Source: CAXXOK01 sp964640955 (lineage in GTDB: Bacteria > Bacillota > Clostridia > Christensenellales > Aristaeellaceae). From it: a DNA stretch of 64,000 nt. The DNA lies in NCBI GenBank assembly GCA_964640955.1, contig CAZXJI010000018.1, positions 1 through 64,000 on the forward strand, in the 5' to 3' direction. The translations under genes and the position numbers were made by a program. Within the stretch, counting starts at the first letter, position 1, and the number at the start of each line of letters is the position of its first letter. The notes beneath the pieces were generated by a model, which worked only from the letters and a program-made list of their open reading frames with translations, was not told the origin of the DNA and searched no databases. This document shows, in pieces, positions 21,292-31,069 of this stretch.

Positions 21292-23844
21292 TTAGCGATA
21301 GGGCGTATCCTCCATGGGCAGCCGGGTGCGCAGCTTCCCGTCCACGCGCATCACGGCGTGCGCCGCCGCGGGCGCGGTGGGGATGGTGGCGATCTCCCCG
21401 ATGCCCTTGGCCCCGAAGGCGAACTGGTCCTCCGTACCTTTGGCGATCAGGTGCACCTCGATGGGCGGGGCCTCGGTGGCGCGCCACAGGCCGAGCTTGC
21501 CGTAGTTAAGCGTGGGGTAGCCGCCTTCCATGGGGAAATCCTCGGTAAAGGCGTAGCCCAGGCCCATCACCACGCCGCCTTCCACCTGGCCTTCGCAGCT
21601 CTTGGGGTTCACCACGTGCCCCACGTCGTGGGCGGCCACCACGCGCTGAACGCGCTTGTGCTCGTCCAGAATGACCACCTGGGCGGCGTAACCGTAGGCC
21701 ACGTGGCTCACGGGGTTGGGCTTGGGGCTGCCCATGGGGTCGGTGGGCGAGGTGAACTCGGCGTAAAAGCGGCGGCCCTCCAGCGCGGAAAGCGATCCGG
21801 CCTCCCTGAGTGCCTCCATGAACAAGAGCGACGCGCGCCGCGCCGCCTCGCCGGTGAACAGGGTCTGGCGACTGGCGGTGGAGGTACCGGTATTCGGCGT
21901 ATGGGCGGTATCGGGCACGTCGCGGACGATCATGCTGGGGGGAAAGCCCGTGGTCTGGCAGACCATCTGCACGCACACGGTACCGATGCCCTGCCCCATG
22001 CACGCCGCGGAGGTGACCACGTGCACCTTGCCGTCCTTCACCTCGACGGCCACGCGGCCGTAGTCCGGCACGCCCACGCCCAGGCCGGAGTTTTTCATGG
22101 CGCCCGCGATGCCCGCGTAAGGGCTGCTTTCGTAGGCTTCCTTCACGGCTTCCAGGCATTCGGCGTAAGCCGTCTCCTTGGAGGCGATCTGCCCGTTGGG
22201 CAGCACCTCGCCGGGGCGGATGGCGTTTTTGTAACGGATTTCCCAGGGGGAGATGCCCACCTGCTCGGCCAGGAGGTTTAAGTTCTGCTCGGCCGCGAAG
22301 CAGCTCTGCGGTACGCCGAAGCCGCGGAACGCGCCGCCGGGGATGTTGTCGGTGTATACGTTCAGGCCCTCGATATCCACGTTCTGGTAGTGATAGGGGC
22401 CGCCCGCGTGCGTGCAGGCGCGCTGGATGACCGGCGTGCCCAGCGACGCGTACGCGCCGCAGTCGGCCACCAGCACGGCCTTCATGGCGGTCAGGTTGCC
22501 ATCCTTATCGCAGGCGGTGGTCATGTCGATTTCCATGGCGTGGCGCTTGACGTGGCAGTTGAGGCTTTCCTGCCGGGAAAAGCGCACCTTCACCGGCAGA
22601 CCCGTGGCCCAAGCCATGAGCGCCGCGTGGTGCTGCACGCTCATGTCCTCCTTGCCGCCGAAGCCGCCGCCCACCAGCGCGGAAACGGAGCGCACCTTTT
22701 CCGGCGGTAGTTTGAGCATACGGGCGATTTCCTTCTGCTCGTCGTACACGGACTGCGACCCCGTATGCAGGATCAGCCCGCCTTCCCCGTCCGGTTCGGC
22801 CACGGCGCACTCCGGCTCCATAAAGGCGTGATCGGTCATGGGGGTGGAATAATGCCGGGTCACCACGTAGGCGGCCTGGGCGATGGCCCCGTCCGGATCG
22901 CCGCGGTGCAGGTGCTGGCGGGTCAGCAGGTTGCCGTTCTCGTGCAGCTTGGGCGCGCCCTCGGCCAGGCCCTCCGCGGGGCAGGTGACGGGGGTGAGCG
23001 GCTCGTATTCCACGTCGATCAGCGCAAGCGCCTCGTCCAGCGTTTCCTTGTGCCGGGTCGCGACCAGCGCGATGGCGTCGCCGATATAGCGGGTGATATC
23101 CCCCTCGGCGATCATCACGTCCCAGTCCTGAATCAGGTGCCCGGTCTTGTTGAAGGGCACGTCCCCGGCGGTCAGCACGCGCACGACGTCCGGGTGCCGT
23201 TCGGCGCGGGAGATGTCTATTTTCAGCACGCGCGCGCGCGGGTATTGGCTGCGCAGGGCCTTGGCGTAGATCATCCCCGGCAGCATGATATCGTCGGCGA
23301 ACATGCCGGTGCCCAGCACCTTTTCCTCTGCGTCGATGCGGTGGAAGTCGCGCCCCAGAAGCCCGTCGTCCCGCGCGGGCGGCACGGCGCGGTTCTCGCG
23401 CAAGAAGTCCGCCGCCGCGAGGATCGCGTTCTCGATCTTCTGGTAGCCCGTGCAGCGGCAGATGTTGCCGCGGATGGCCTTTTTCACGTCCGCGCGCGTC
23501 GGGGTAAGGTTTTGGTCCAGCAGCGCCTTGGCGGAGATCACCATGCCGGGGATGCAAAAGCCGCACTGCACCGCGCCGGCCTCGGTGAAGCAATAAGCGT
23601 ACACGTCCCTTTCGCGCGGGGAAAGTCCTTCGACGGTGACGATCGTCTTCTGGTCGGCCTTGGCGGTGGTCAGCATGCAGGCGCGGCGTTTCTGCCCGTT
23701 CAAAAGCAGGGTGCACGCGCCGCAGGCGCCTTCGCCGCAGCCGTTTTTGACCGACGTCAGCCGGAGCTCGTCGCGAAGGTAGTCGATCAGCGGCATGTCC
23801 CTGTCGGTCTCGGCGGGCCGGCCGTTGACGGTAAAGCGATACAC
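21292..23844 (-). CDS. xdhD: Selenium-dependent-type xanthine dehydrogenase, fused 2Fe-2S and molybdenum domains
   Basis: 850-residue molybdenum hydroxylase. The N-terminal plant-type [2Fe-2S] ferredoxin (CGEGACGACTLL, about residues 40-55) is followed by the helical [2Fe-2S] domain (CGFCIPGM and CRCTGYQKI, about 100-145), then the small Ald_Xan_dh domain (about 170-280) and the large MoCo-binding domain (GGGFGGKED, GGAFRGFGVPQ, MGQGIGTVCVQM, GAKGIGEIATIP near the end). There is no FAD domain, as in E. coli XdhD. It oxidises a purine such as hypoxanthine, passing electrons to partners. GTG 23844 is preceded by GGGAGGTG; the open frame to 23940 has no site. It lies between ygfK and the ModE-like gene. 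Confidence 0.88.
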   Translation of the reverse strand: MYRFTVNGRPAETDRDMPLIDYLRDELRLTSVKNGCGEGACGACTLLLNGQKRRACMLTTAKADQKTIVTVEGLSPRERDVYAYCFTEAGAVQCGFCIPGMVISAKALLDQNLTPTRADVKKAIRGNICRCTGYQKIENAILAAADFLRENRAVPPARDDGLLGRDFHRIDAEEKVLGTGMFADDIMLPGMIYAKALRSQYPRARVLKIDISRAERHPDVVRVLTAGDVPFNKTGHLIQDWDVMIAEGDITRYIGDAIALVATRHKETLDEALALIDVEYEPLTPVTCPAEGLAEGAPKLHENGNLLTRQHLHRGDPDGAIAQAAYVVTRHYSTPMTDHAFMEPECAVAEPDGEGGLILHTGSQSVYDEQKEIARMLKLPPEKVRSVSALVGGGFGGKEDMSVQHHAALMAWATGLPVKVRFSRQESLNCHVKRHAMEIDMTTACDKDGNLTAMKAVLVADCGAYASLGTPVIQRACTHAGGPYHYQNVDIEGLNVYTDNIPGGAFRGFGVPQSCFAAEQNLNLLAEQVGISPWEIRYKNAIRPGEVLPNGQIASKETAYAECLEAVKEAYESSPYAGIAGAMKNSGLGVGVPDYGRVAVEVKDGKVHVVTSAACMGQGIGTVCVQMVCQTTGFPPSMIVRDVPDTAHTPNTGTSTASRQTLFTGEAARRASLLFMEALREAGSLSALEGRRFYAEFTSPTDPMGSPKPNPVSHVAYGYAAQVVILDEHKRVQRVVAAHDVGHVVNPKSCEGQVEGGVVMGLGYAFTEDFPMEGGYPTLNYGKLGLWRATEAPPIEVHLIAKGTEDQFAFGAKGIGEIATIPTAPAAAHAVMRVDGKLRTRLPMEDTPYR

Positions 23845-23908
23845 GGTTTTCACCTCCCGTGGCGGATCGGCTTCCGCGTGCGGAAGCGTGGTTTCGGTGC
23901 CTGCGGCG

Positions 23909-26860
23909 TTACGCGCGCGCAAGCCAGGGCATCTGCGCAAGCGTCGCCCGCATCAGTGCGGCCGCGTCCTTGGGCAGCGCGGGGTCGGAAAGGTCGGCGG
24001 TCAGCTCGCGGCCGTCCAGACGGATCAGCGCCCTGCCGCCGTCAAGCATCGCCCAGCCGGGGTTTTCGCTTTGGCGGAAGTCCGCCTCGCTCGCAAAAAA
24101 CGTCAACTTGTCCCGGTAGGGAAGGCTTTCGTAGGGGCAGAAGGTGCCGCAGTTGCCGCATTCGTTGCAGCGGCCGTCGATGTGCACGATCTGCGGCCGG
24201 CCGTCGAGCCACACCGTTTCGTTGGCGCGGTTGGGGCACACGTCCACGCAGTTGAGGCACACCTTGTCGCAGCCCATGCAGCGTGCAAACTCGTTTTCCG
24301 GCGCGCCGGCGGCCTTGCACTCTCCGCGGCGGGCGAGCAGCTCGCAGGCGGAGGTTTCGCAGTGACGGGCCTCCGCCTGCAGCCCCAGAATATCCTCGGC
24401 GGTCGCCTGCGCGTCCGCGATGGCTTCCACCACCGTGGCCGGGCCGCGCAGCGCGTCGCCCAGCACGTAGATGCGCTCGCTCTGCTTGCGCGCCGTGGCA
24501 CGGCCGCCGGCGGTCAGCTGCACGCCGTTTTCCAACAGCTGCGCCGCGTCCGGCTTTTCGCCCACGGCGGTGATCAGCGCGTCGCAGGGGAGTTCAAGGG
24601 TTTCGCCGGTCGCCTCGGGCCGACGGCGGCCGCTCTCGTCCGCCTCGCCCAGCCGCATGGCGTTGCACATAAGCTTGCCTTCCGAAAGCGACACGGGCGA
24701 CAGCAGCGTTTTGAACGCGATGCCCTCCGAAAGCGCCAGCTTCAGTTCCTCTTCGTCGGCGGGCATCTCCCGCTCGGTGCGGCGGTAGACGACCGTCACG
24801 CTCTCCACCCCCGGCACGCGTTTGGCCGCGCGCGCCGCGTCCATGGCGGTGTTGCCCGCCCCCGCGACGATCACGTGCCGGCCGATCTCCAGCGTATCGG
24901 GGTAGTTCTTCGCCTGTTCCAGAAACGCGATCGCGTTTTTCTCGCCGGGAATGCCGAGCTTCCCGCGCTCCTGCGCGCCCACGCAGAGCGCCACGTGCGT
25001 AAAGCCGTTTTCCAGAAGCGTCTGCGCCGTTTCCGCGCGCGTGTTGCGCACGATCTTCACGCCCAGCTGCCTGAGCATCGCGGCGTCGCGGTCGATGGCC
25101 TCGCAGGGGATGCGGAAGGCGGGTATCGCGTAGCGCACCACGCCGCCCAACGCGTCCCGCGCCTCGAAAAGGGTCACCTTCGCGCCCGCGCGCGCCAGAA
25201 AGAACGCCACGGCCATGCCCGCGGGGCCGCCGCCGACCACCGCCACGCGCTCCGGGCGGTCGCCCTCGGGCGCGAGCGCGTCCAGATAGGGTTCATACCC
25301 CTTCTCGGCCGCCAGCAGCTTTACCTCGCGAATATGGAGGGATTCGTCGTACTGGTTGCGGATGCAGCCGTCCATGCAGCGGTGGCTGCAAATGCTCCCC
25401 GTAATGGAGGGCAGCGCGTTTTTGTCGCAGATCACGGCGAGCGCCTCCGTATAGCGCCCCTGCGCGGCCAGCTCCATATAGGCGGAGATGTCCTGATGGA
25501 TGGGGCAGGCGTCCGAGCAGGGCGCCAGCGAGCAGTCCAAAAGCGGCACCTTGCGGTCGTTCTTGTGCGGATAGGCGGGCCTGAGCGGCCGGCGGTAGCG
25601 CGGATCGGTCAGGCTTTTTTCGGCCAGCGCCGAGAGCTTTTCCATGTTCACGTCCGCAAAGGGCCGGTAGGGCCCGGCCGCCAGCTCCCGCGCCATGGGC
25701 GGCAGGCGGTTGTAGCCGCCGGGCTTTAAGAGCGTGGTGGCCAGCGTGATGGGCCATACGCCGGTTTCGAACAGCTCGGCGATGTTCTGCCGGTCGGCGC
25801 CGCCGGAGAAGCTCACGCGCAGCTTGCCTTCAAACGCCCTCTCCAGCGTCTCCGCCAGGTGGATGGTCAAAGGCCAGAGCGCCTTGCCGCTCATGTACAT
25901 TTCCGTACCCGGCAGCTCGCCCCGCGTGATTTCCACCGGGAAGGTATTGCTCAGTTTGAGCCCGAAGGCGACGCCCTGCGACTGCGCCAGCGACGAAAGC
26001 CTTACGAACATCGGCACGGCGTCCGCAAATTGCAGATCGTCCTTAAAATGATGATCGTCGAAAGCCACGTCCCCGTAACCGAGCTGATCCAGCGTCTTGC
26101 GGGCGAAACCGTAGCCCAGCAGCGTTGGGTTGCACTTGACGAAGGTGTGCAGGTGTTTTTCACGGATCAGGTAGGTGGCGATGCGCTCGATTTCCGCCGG
26201 GGGGCAGCCGTGCAGGGTGGAAAGCGTGATGCTTTTGCACACATGCGGATCGAAGGCGTCCACGTCGGCGACGGTCAGGCCGTCGAAATCGGCCAAATGT
26301 GCCTTGGCCCACGCGGTGCATTCCCGCCACACGGGCGTCTCGCGCGCGTCCTTCAGGCCCTCGATGAAGCGGTCGAGCTTCTCGGTGCGGATGCCGGCCA
26401 GGTCGTACCCCACGCTCATGTTGAACACGAAGCCGTCCCGCGCGCCCAGCCCGAAGGCGGCGCTGATCAGCTTTAAGGCGAACCAGGCCTTGACGTACTC
26501 GTCGAAGGCCTCCGGCACGGTCAGCTCCGTGCTCCACTCCACGTTGTAGCCCTCGGCCGCCGCGAGGATGCAGGGCTTGGACACGGGCAGATCCTCCCCG
26601 TCCAGCTTCTGCACGGTTTTCAGCTCCATAAAGCGCGCCCCGCCCGCGTAGGCGGCAATCAGGTTCTGCGTCAGCTGGGTATGCGGCCCCGCCGCGGGTC
26701 CGAAGGGCGTTTCCGGCCGCTCGCCGAACAGATCGAGGCGCTTGTCGCCCTCGTGCCGGTACGGTGAACGCACGCCCAGCACCGAACCGTCGCGGCGGTA
26801 ATCGGTCAGGACCTGTTCCATCAGCTCCGAAAAGGGGATGGGGCGCATACGGTCGCTCAT
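23909..26860 (-). CDS. ygfK: YgfK-type flavoprotein / putative selenate reductase subunit
   Basis: 983-residue multidomain oxidoreductase. About 1-440 is a dihydroorotate/dihydropyrimidine dehydrogenase-like barrel. About 455-560 is a Cys-rich GltD-type N-terminal domain (CSLAPCSDACPIHQ, CSHRCMDGCIRN). About 565-840 is an NAD(P)/FAD Rossmann module (VVGGGPAGMAVAFFLARAG, VAGAGNTAMDAA). The C-terminus (about 855-910) is a 4Fe-4S pair (CMGCDKVCLNCVDVCP, CNECGNCGTFCP). Once called a selenate reductase subunit; in the anaerobic purine cluster it is thought to carry out a reductive step on a urate-derived intermediate. ATG 26860 has AAGGAG 9 bases upstream. Confidence 0.9.
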   Translation of the reverse strand: MSDRMRPIPFSELMEQVLTDYRRDGSVLGVRSPYRHEGDKRLDLFGERPETPFGPAAGPHTQLTQNLIAAYAGGARFMELKTVQKLDGEDLPVSKPCILAAAEGYNVEWSTELTVPEAFDEYVKAWFALKLISAAFGLGARDGFVFNMSVGYDLAGIRTEKLDRFIEGLKDARETPVWRECTAWAKAHLADFDGLTVADVDAFDPHVCKSITLSTLHGCPPAEIERIATYLIREKHLHTFVKCNPTLLGYGFARKTLDQLGYGDVAFDDHHFKDDLQFADAVPMFVRLSSLAQSQGVAFGLKLSNTFPVEITRGELPGTEMYMSGKALWPLTIHLAETLERAFEGKLRVSFSGGADRQNIAELFETGVWPITLATTLLKPGGYNRLPPMARELAAGPYRPFADVNMEKLSALAEKSLTDPRYRRPLRPAYPHKNDRKVPLLDCSLAPCSDACPIHQDISAYMELAAQGRYTEALAVICDKNALPSITGSICSHRCMDGCIRNQYDESLHIREVKLLAAEKGYEPYLDALAPEGDRPERVAVVGGGPAGMAVAFFLARAGAKVTLFEARDALGGVVRYAIPAFRIPCEAIDRDAAMLRQLGVKIVRNTRAETAQTLLENGFTHVALCVGAQERGKLGIPGEKNAIAFLEQAKNYPDTLEIGRHVIVAGAGNTAMDAARAAKRVPGVESVTVVYRRTEREMPADEEELKLALSEGIAFKTLLSPVSLSEGKLMCNAMRLGEADESGRRRPEATGETLELPCDALITAVGEKPDAAQLLENGVQLTAGGRATARKQSERIYVLGDALRGPATVVEAIADAQATAEDILGLQAEARHCETSACELLARRGECKAAGAPENEFARCMGCDKVCLNCVDVCPNRANETVWLDGRPQIVHIDGRCNECGNCGTFCPYESLPYRDKLTFFASEADFRQSENPGWAMLDGGRALIRLDGRELTADLSDPALPKDAAALMRATLAQMPWLARA

Positions 26861-26916
26861 GAAAAATCGCTCCTTCGTCGCGTGTTCAAAAAGGGAGGCG
26901 TGCCGCAAACTCCCCG

Positions 26917-28251
26917 TCAGCGGCCGTTGATCCGGCTCCACAGCTCGCTCGCGGTGTCCCGGCAATGGGCGAGCACGGCCTGCTTGTCCACTTCGGTCAG
27001 CACCCGGTCCTTCATTTTCAGCTCGCCGTTGATAACGGTATGGATCACGCTTTTGCCGCTCATGCCGAACAGCACGTGCCCCGCGTAATTCTCCGCGGTC
27101 ATGGGCGTGAGCGGCGTGTAGTCCAGCGCGATCACGTCCGCCGCCGCCCCGGGCTTCAAAACGCCCAGCGGCCTGCCAAACGCCCTGCTCGCGAGCTTCG
27201 CGTTGTTCTCAAAGAGCATCTGCGGGGCCTCCGCCCACGCCACGGTCGCGTCGTGCAGGTGGTGCTGGTGCAAAAGCTTGGCCACCTTGAGGCTTTCGAG
27301 CATATCGTTGGTGTAGCCGTCGGTGCCCAGGCCCACCAGAACGCCCTCGTGCATCATGCGGAGGGTCGGCGGGCAGCCGATGGCGTTGCCCATGTTGCTC
27401 TCCGGGTTGTGCGCGACGTTCGTGCGGGTCTCCCTGAGCAGGTCGATCTCCGCCTCGTCCACGTGCGTGCAGTGCCCGCAGATCGTGTTCTCGCCCAGAA
27501 TATCAAAGTCGTAGAGGCGGAACACCGGGCGCTTGCCGTGCTCCTGCAGGCACCGTTCCACATCCTCGATGCCCTCGGCCACGTGCACGTGGAAGCCCGC
27601 GTCCGCAGGCGCCTGGTCGCGGCAGTAGGCCAGCGTCTCGTCCGACAGGGTGAACTGCGCGTGCAGGCCGAAAAGCCCCGCCACCATGCCGGTGGTATCC
27701 GCCTGGGTGTAGCGGATGAAATCCGCGTTCTCCTTTACGCCCTCGCGCATTTTTTCGGCCCCGTCTCGGTCGCTGACCTCGTAGCACAGATCGACGCGCA
27801 CGCCGTACTGGCGGGCGCTGTCCGCGATGGCGAACAGGCTTCCCTCGATCTCCCCGTAGCTGGCGTGGTGGTCGAAAATCGTGGTAACGCCGTTTTCGAT
27901 GCAGTCGATCATCGTCGCGTCGGCGCTGGCGCGGGTGTCCTGGATCAGCAGGTGCCGGTCGAGCGTCCACCACAGGCCGTCCAGAATATCCAGAAAGCCT
28001 CTGGGGTTATAGTCGCGCAGGCTCATGCCGCGGGCGAACGCGGAGTAGATGTGCTCGTGCGCGTTGATCAGTCCCGGCATAATCACGCCGCCGCGGGCGT
28101 CCACGAAAGCCGCGTTGGGGTAGGTGCCTTTCATCATCGCGGTGTCGCCGACGTCCACGATGGCGTTCCCCTCCATCACCACGCAGCCGTCCCTGAGGAA
28201 GGGATTATCGGCGTCCCGGGTAATTACGCGTCCGTTGCCCATAAGCAGCAT
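26917..28251 (-). CDS. ssnA: SsnA family aminohydrolase
   Basis: 444-residue metal-dependent amidohydrolase of the TIM-barrel superfamily. Metal ligands are visible: INAHEHIYSAF (about residues 62-72), HVHVAEG (about 227), CGHCTHVDEAE (about 260-270), and GLGTDGYTND (about 310). Ligand spacing suits a mononuclear deaminase or cyclic amidohydrolase. In E. coli and gut Clostridia ssnA sits with ygfK and xdhD. A role in opening or deaminating a purine-derived ring is inferred from that context. ATG 28251 with AAAGGAG 9 bases upstream; 6 bases after the mocA-like stop. Confidence 0.9.
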   Translation of the reverse strand: MLLMGNGRVITRDADNPFLRDGCVVMEGNAIVDVGDTAMMKGTYPNAAFVDARGGVIMPGLINAHEHIYSAFARGMSLRDYNPRGFLDILDGLWWTLDRHLLIQDTRASADATMIDCIENGVTTIFDHHASYGEIEGSLFAIADSARQYGVRVDLCYEVSDRDGAEKMREGVKENADFIRYTQADTTGMVAGLFGLHAQFTLSDETLAYCRDQAPADAGFHVHVAEGIEDVERCLQEHGKRPVFRLYDFDILGENTICGHCTHVDEAEIDLLRETRTNVAHNPESNMGNAIGCPPTLRMMHEGVLVGLGTDGYTNDMLESLKVAKLLHQHHLHDATVAWAEAPQMLFENNAKLASRAFGRPLGVLKPGAAADVIALDYTPLTPMTAENYAGHVLFGMSGKSVIHTVINGELKMKDRVLTEVDKQAVLAHCRDTASELWSRINGR

Positions 28252-28257
28252 GGTCGG

Positions 28258-28842
28258 TCACTCCTTTTCCATCCGGCATTTGAGCGCTTCCAGCGCCCTG
28301 AGGGTCTCGGGGGTGTCCGCGTCGGCCAGTTCCTCGGCGAAGGCCGCCTGCACGGTGCGCACCCTGTCCGGGTGCCGCCGGATCACCGATACGCCCGCCT
28401 CTCCTTCGGCCAGCGTCGACAGCTCTCCGTAAAACGCGCGCGGGAAGATGGCGGGGTTCCCCTCGCGCGTCCCGAAGGCCGCGCGCACGATGGAATCCGG
28501 ATGGGCGCGGTATTCGGCCACCACCTTTTCGATGGTCCCCCGGGTCAAAAGCGGCTGGTCCCCCACGCAGAACAGGCAGCCCTCGGTATGGGGCAGGGCC
28601 GCGAGGCCCAGGCGGATGGTATCGCGCACCTCGGGCAGCCTGTGCAGAAGGCAGCGGCAGCCCTTCGCCTGCGCCAGGTCGCGCACGGCCTCGCTGCGGG
28701 TGACGACGACGGAGGAAAGCCCCTTGGGCAGCGCGTCCAGAAGCCACGAAAGCAGCGGTTTTCCGCAAAAGTCGGTCATCAGTTTGTTGGTGCCGAAACG
28801 CACGCTCTCCCCGGAGGCCAGTACCACACAGCCAACGCTCAT
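28258..28842 (-). CDS. MocA-like molybdenum cofactor nucleotidyltransferase
   Basis: 194-residue nucleotidyltransferase with the MobA/MocA signature VLASGESVRFGTNKL at residues 6-20 (the usual pattern is LAGGxSxRMGxxK, here with ASG and RFG) and a metal-binding GDQP at about 94. Members add CMP or GMP to molybdopterin. MocA-type enzymes make the cytosine dinucleotide form used by bacterial molybdenum hydroxylases, as required by the two hydroxylases in this operon. In E. coli the homologous ygfJ has the same position. Start ATG 28842 with GGGGGAGG upstream. Confidence 0.85.
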   Translation of the reverse strand: MSVGCVVLASGESVRFGTNKLMTDFCGKPLLSWLLDALPKGLSSVVVTRSEAVRDLAQAKGCRCLLHRLPEVRDTIRLGLAALPHTEGCLFCVGDQPLLTRGTIEKVVAEYRAHPDSIVRAAFGTREGNPAIFPRAFYGELSTLAEGEAGVSVIRRHPDRVRTVQAAFAEELADADTPETLRALEALKCRMEKE

Positions 28843-28873
28843 CGGTTCCTCCCCCTTTCCGGGGTCGTTTTAT

Positions 28874-29812
28874 TCAGCGAATCAGGGTGCCGGTTTTTCC
28901 GTGCACGCCGTCGCGTGCCTTATGCAGTTCCGTAATCAGCGCCGTGCGGCCTTCCTTGCCGCGCACGAAGGCCACGGCGGCCTGTACCTTAGGTTTCATG
29001 GAGCCCTCGGCAAACTCGCCCGCGTCCAGGTAGCGCTGGGCTTCGGGCCAGGGCAGGTCGCTCAACCATTGCTGGTCGGGCTTGCCGAAATGAATGGCTA
29101 CCTTTTCCACCGCCGTGAGGATGATCAAGGTATCGGCGTCCAGCGTATCCGCCATCAGCGCGCTGGCCAGATCCTTGTCGATCACCGCGCCGATGCCGCT
29201 CAGGTGATGCCCGTGCGCCACCACGGGGATGCCCCCGCCGCCGGCCGCCACCACGATCTGCCCGGCCGAAAGCAGCGCGCGCACCGTTTCGATCTCGATG
29301 ATCTCCACGGGCTTGGGCGAGGCGACCACGCGGCGGTAGCCGCGCCCGGCGTCCTCCACGATCGTCCAGTCCTTTTCCTTGAGCTTCTCTTCCATTTCCT
29401 CCCGGGTCATGAAAGGGCCGATGGGCTTGGTGGGGCGGGAGAAGGCGGGGTCGTCCGGGTCGACGCGTACCTGGGTAAGGACGGTGGAAACGGCCTTGTG
29501 AATGCCGCGATCGATCAGTTCCTCCCGAAGTGCGTTTTGCAGGTCGTAGCCGATGTAGCCCTGGCTCATCGCCACGCACACGGAAAGCGGCGCGGGGGGT
29601 TCGTTGTGGTTGTTGGCGTATTCCGCCATGGCGGTTTGAAGCATGCCCACCTGCGGGCCGTTGCCGTGGGAGAGGATAATCTCGTGCCCGTCCTCCACCA
29701 GATCCGCGATGGCTTTGGCGGTCAGCTTGACCGCCGCCATCTGCTCGGGCAGGGTTCTGCCCAGGGCGTTGCCGCCCAAAGCGATCACCAGGCGTTTGCC
29801 GGTGCGTTGCAT
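28874..29812 (-). CDS. arcC: Carbamate kinase
   Basis: 312-residue amino-acid-kinase-fold enzyme that makes ATP from carbamoyl phosphate and ADP, releasing carbamate (ammonia plus CO2). Motifs: VIALGGNALGR at the N-terminus, SHGNGPQVG (about residue 49), AAGGGGIPV (about 207-215), and the end VQAAVAFVRGKEGRTALIT. Length is standard. Start: ATG 29812 with CGGGAG 8 bases upstream. It follows the carbamoyltransferase gene by 19 bases, so it most likely harvests the carbamoyl phosphate made there as the energy-yielding step of the pathway. E. coli yqeA is the equivalent. Confidence 0.95.
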   Translation of the reverse strand: MQRTGKRLVIALGGNALGRTLPEQMAAVKLTAKAIADLVEDGHEIILSHGNGPQVGMLQTAMAEYANNHNEPPAPLSVCVAMSQGYIGYDLQNALREELIDRGIHKAVSTVLTQVRVDPDDPAFSRPTKPIGPFMTREEMEEKLKEKDWTIVEDAGRGYRRVVASPKPVEIIEIETVRALLSAGQIVVAAGGGGIPVVAHGHHLSGIGAVIDKDLASALMADTLDADTLIILTAVEKVAIHFGKPDQQWLSDLPWPEAQRYLDAGEFAEGSMKPKVQAAVAFVRGKEGRTALITELHKARDGVHGKTGTLIR

Positions 29813-29831
29813 ACGTTTTACTCCCGAAAAC

Positions 29832-31022
29832 TCATTCGTACAGGCGGCGTACCCGCGCGCCCATGGAGGAAAGCGTGCCGACGGGGTCCTTGACCTTGGC
29901 CAGGAAGATCATCGCGGCGATGATGTAGGGCTTGAAGGACGCCTGCAGGTAGAGCGGGTCGCGGTAGCGGTCGAACACCGTCGCGGCCACTTCGCCCTCC
30001 TTGCAGCTGATGCCGCTGATGTCCGCGGGCAGGCAGTGCAGGTAGAGGCCCTTGCCGTTCTTGGTGAGCGCCATGCGCTCCTCGGTGCATTCCCAGTCCT
30101 TATGCTGCGCGTTCTGGGCGAGCAGCTCCCTTTCCAGCGCGCGGATGCCCTCGGCGTCGCCGCGGCCGTAGAGCGCGGTACGCCGTTCCATGGCGGCAAA
30201 GCTCGCCCAGCTCTTGGGGTACACGATATCCGCGTCCCGGAAAGCCTCGTCCATGGCGTTGACGCGCGTAAAGCTGCCGCCGCTCGCGGCGGCGTTCTGG
30301 CGGGCGACCGCCTCCACCTCGGGCATGACCTCGTAGCCCTCGGGGTGCGCCAGCACCACGTCCATGCCGAACCGGGTCATCAGCCCGATGACGCCCTGCG
30401 GCACGGAAAGGGGCTTGCCGTAGCTGGGCGAGTACGCCCAGGTCATGGCGACCTTTTTGCCCTTGAGGTTTTCCACGCCGCCGAAATGGTTGACGAGGTG
30501 CAGGGTATCGGCCATGACCTGCGTGGGGTGGTCGATGTCGCACTGCAGGTTGACCAGCGTGGGCTTTTGCGCCAGCACCCCGTCGCGGTAGCCGTCGGTC
30601 ACCGCGTCCACGACCTGATGCATGTAGGCATTGCCCTTGCCGATGTACATGTCGTCCCGGATGCCGATGACGTCCGCCATGAAGGAGATCATGTTGGCGG
30701 TCTCGCGCACGGTCTCGCCGTGGGCCACCTGGCTCTTGCCCTCGTCGAAGTCCTGCACGGCCAGGCCCAGCAGGTTGCAGGCGGAGGCGAAGCTGAACCG
30801 CGTGCGGGTGGAATTGTCCCGGAACATGGAAATCGCCAGACCGCTGTCGAAAATCTTGGGAGAAACGTTGTTTTCACGCAGGGCGCGCAGCGCTTCGGCC
30901 ACCTCGAACACGGCGCGAATCTCCGCGTCGGTCTTTTCCCACGTCAGGAAGAAGTTGCCTTCGTACATCTTGGAAAAATCGAGGGTTTTCAGGGTGGCAA
31001 GCGCCTTTTGCAAATCGGCCAT
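29832..31022 (-). CDS. ygeW: Knotted carbamoyltransferase YgeW
   Basis: 396-residue aspartate/ornithine carbamoyltransferase-family protein. The carbamoyl-phosphate loop is SMFRDNSTRTRFSF (about residues 52-65), a substrate loop is CDIDHPTQVMAD (about 160-171), and HCLPADISG lies near the C-terminus (about 328). YgeW enzymes have a trefoil-knot fold and an unknown or non-ornithine substrate. The gene context (ygeY, dpaL, arcC) suggests phosphorolysis of a carbamoyl-diaminopropionate-type intermediate. ATG 31022 is chosen: a GGAAAGGAC site precedes it, and the longer open frame lacks homology. Confidence 0.93.
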   Translation of the reverse strand: MADLQKALATLKTLDFSKMYEGNFFLTWEKTDAEIRAVFEVAEALRALRENNVSPKIFDSGLAISMFRDNSTRTRFSFASACNLLGLAVQDFDEGKSQVAHGETVRETANMISFMADVIGIRDDMYIGKGNAYMHQVVDAVTDGYRDGVLAQKPTLVNLQCDIDHPTQVMADTLHLVNHFGGVENLKGKKVAMTWAYSPSYGKPLSVPQGVIGLMTRFGMDVVLAHPEGYEVMPEVEAVARQNAAASGGSFTRVNAMDEAFRDADIVYPKSWASFAAMERRTALYGRGDAEGIRALERELLAQNAQHKDWECTEERMALTKNGKGLYLHCLPADISGISCKEGEVAATVFDRYRDPLYLQASFKPYIIAAMIFLAKVKDPVGTLSSMGARVRRLYE

Positions 31023-31069
31023 CGGTGGATCGTCCTTTCCGCTTTTGGAATGGGGAGCCGTACGCCCGG

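Noticed and set aside
21292..26860. Selenocysteine in the molybdenum hydroxylase or YgfK
   Set aside because: The frames contain no internal UGA. In this enzyme class selenium is a labile cofactor, not a coded residue.
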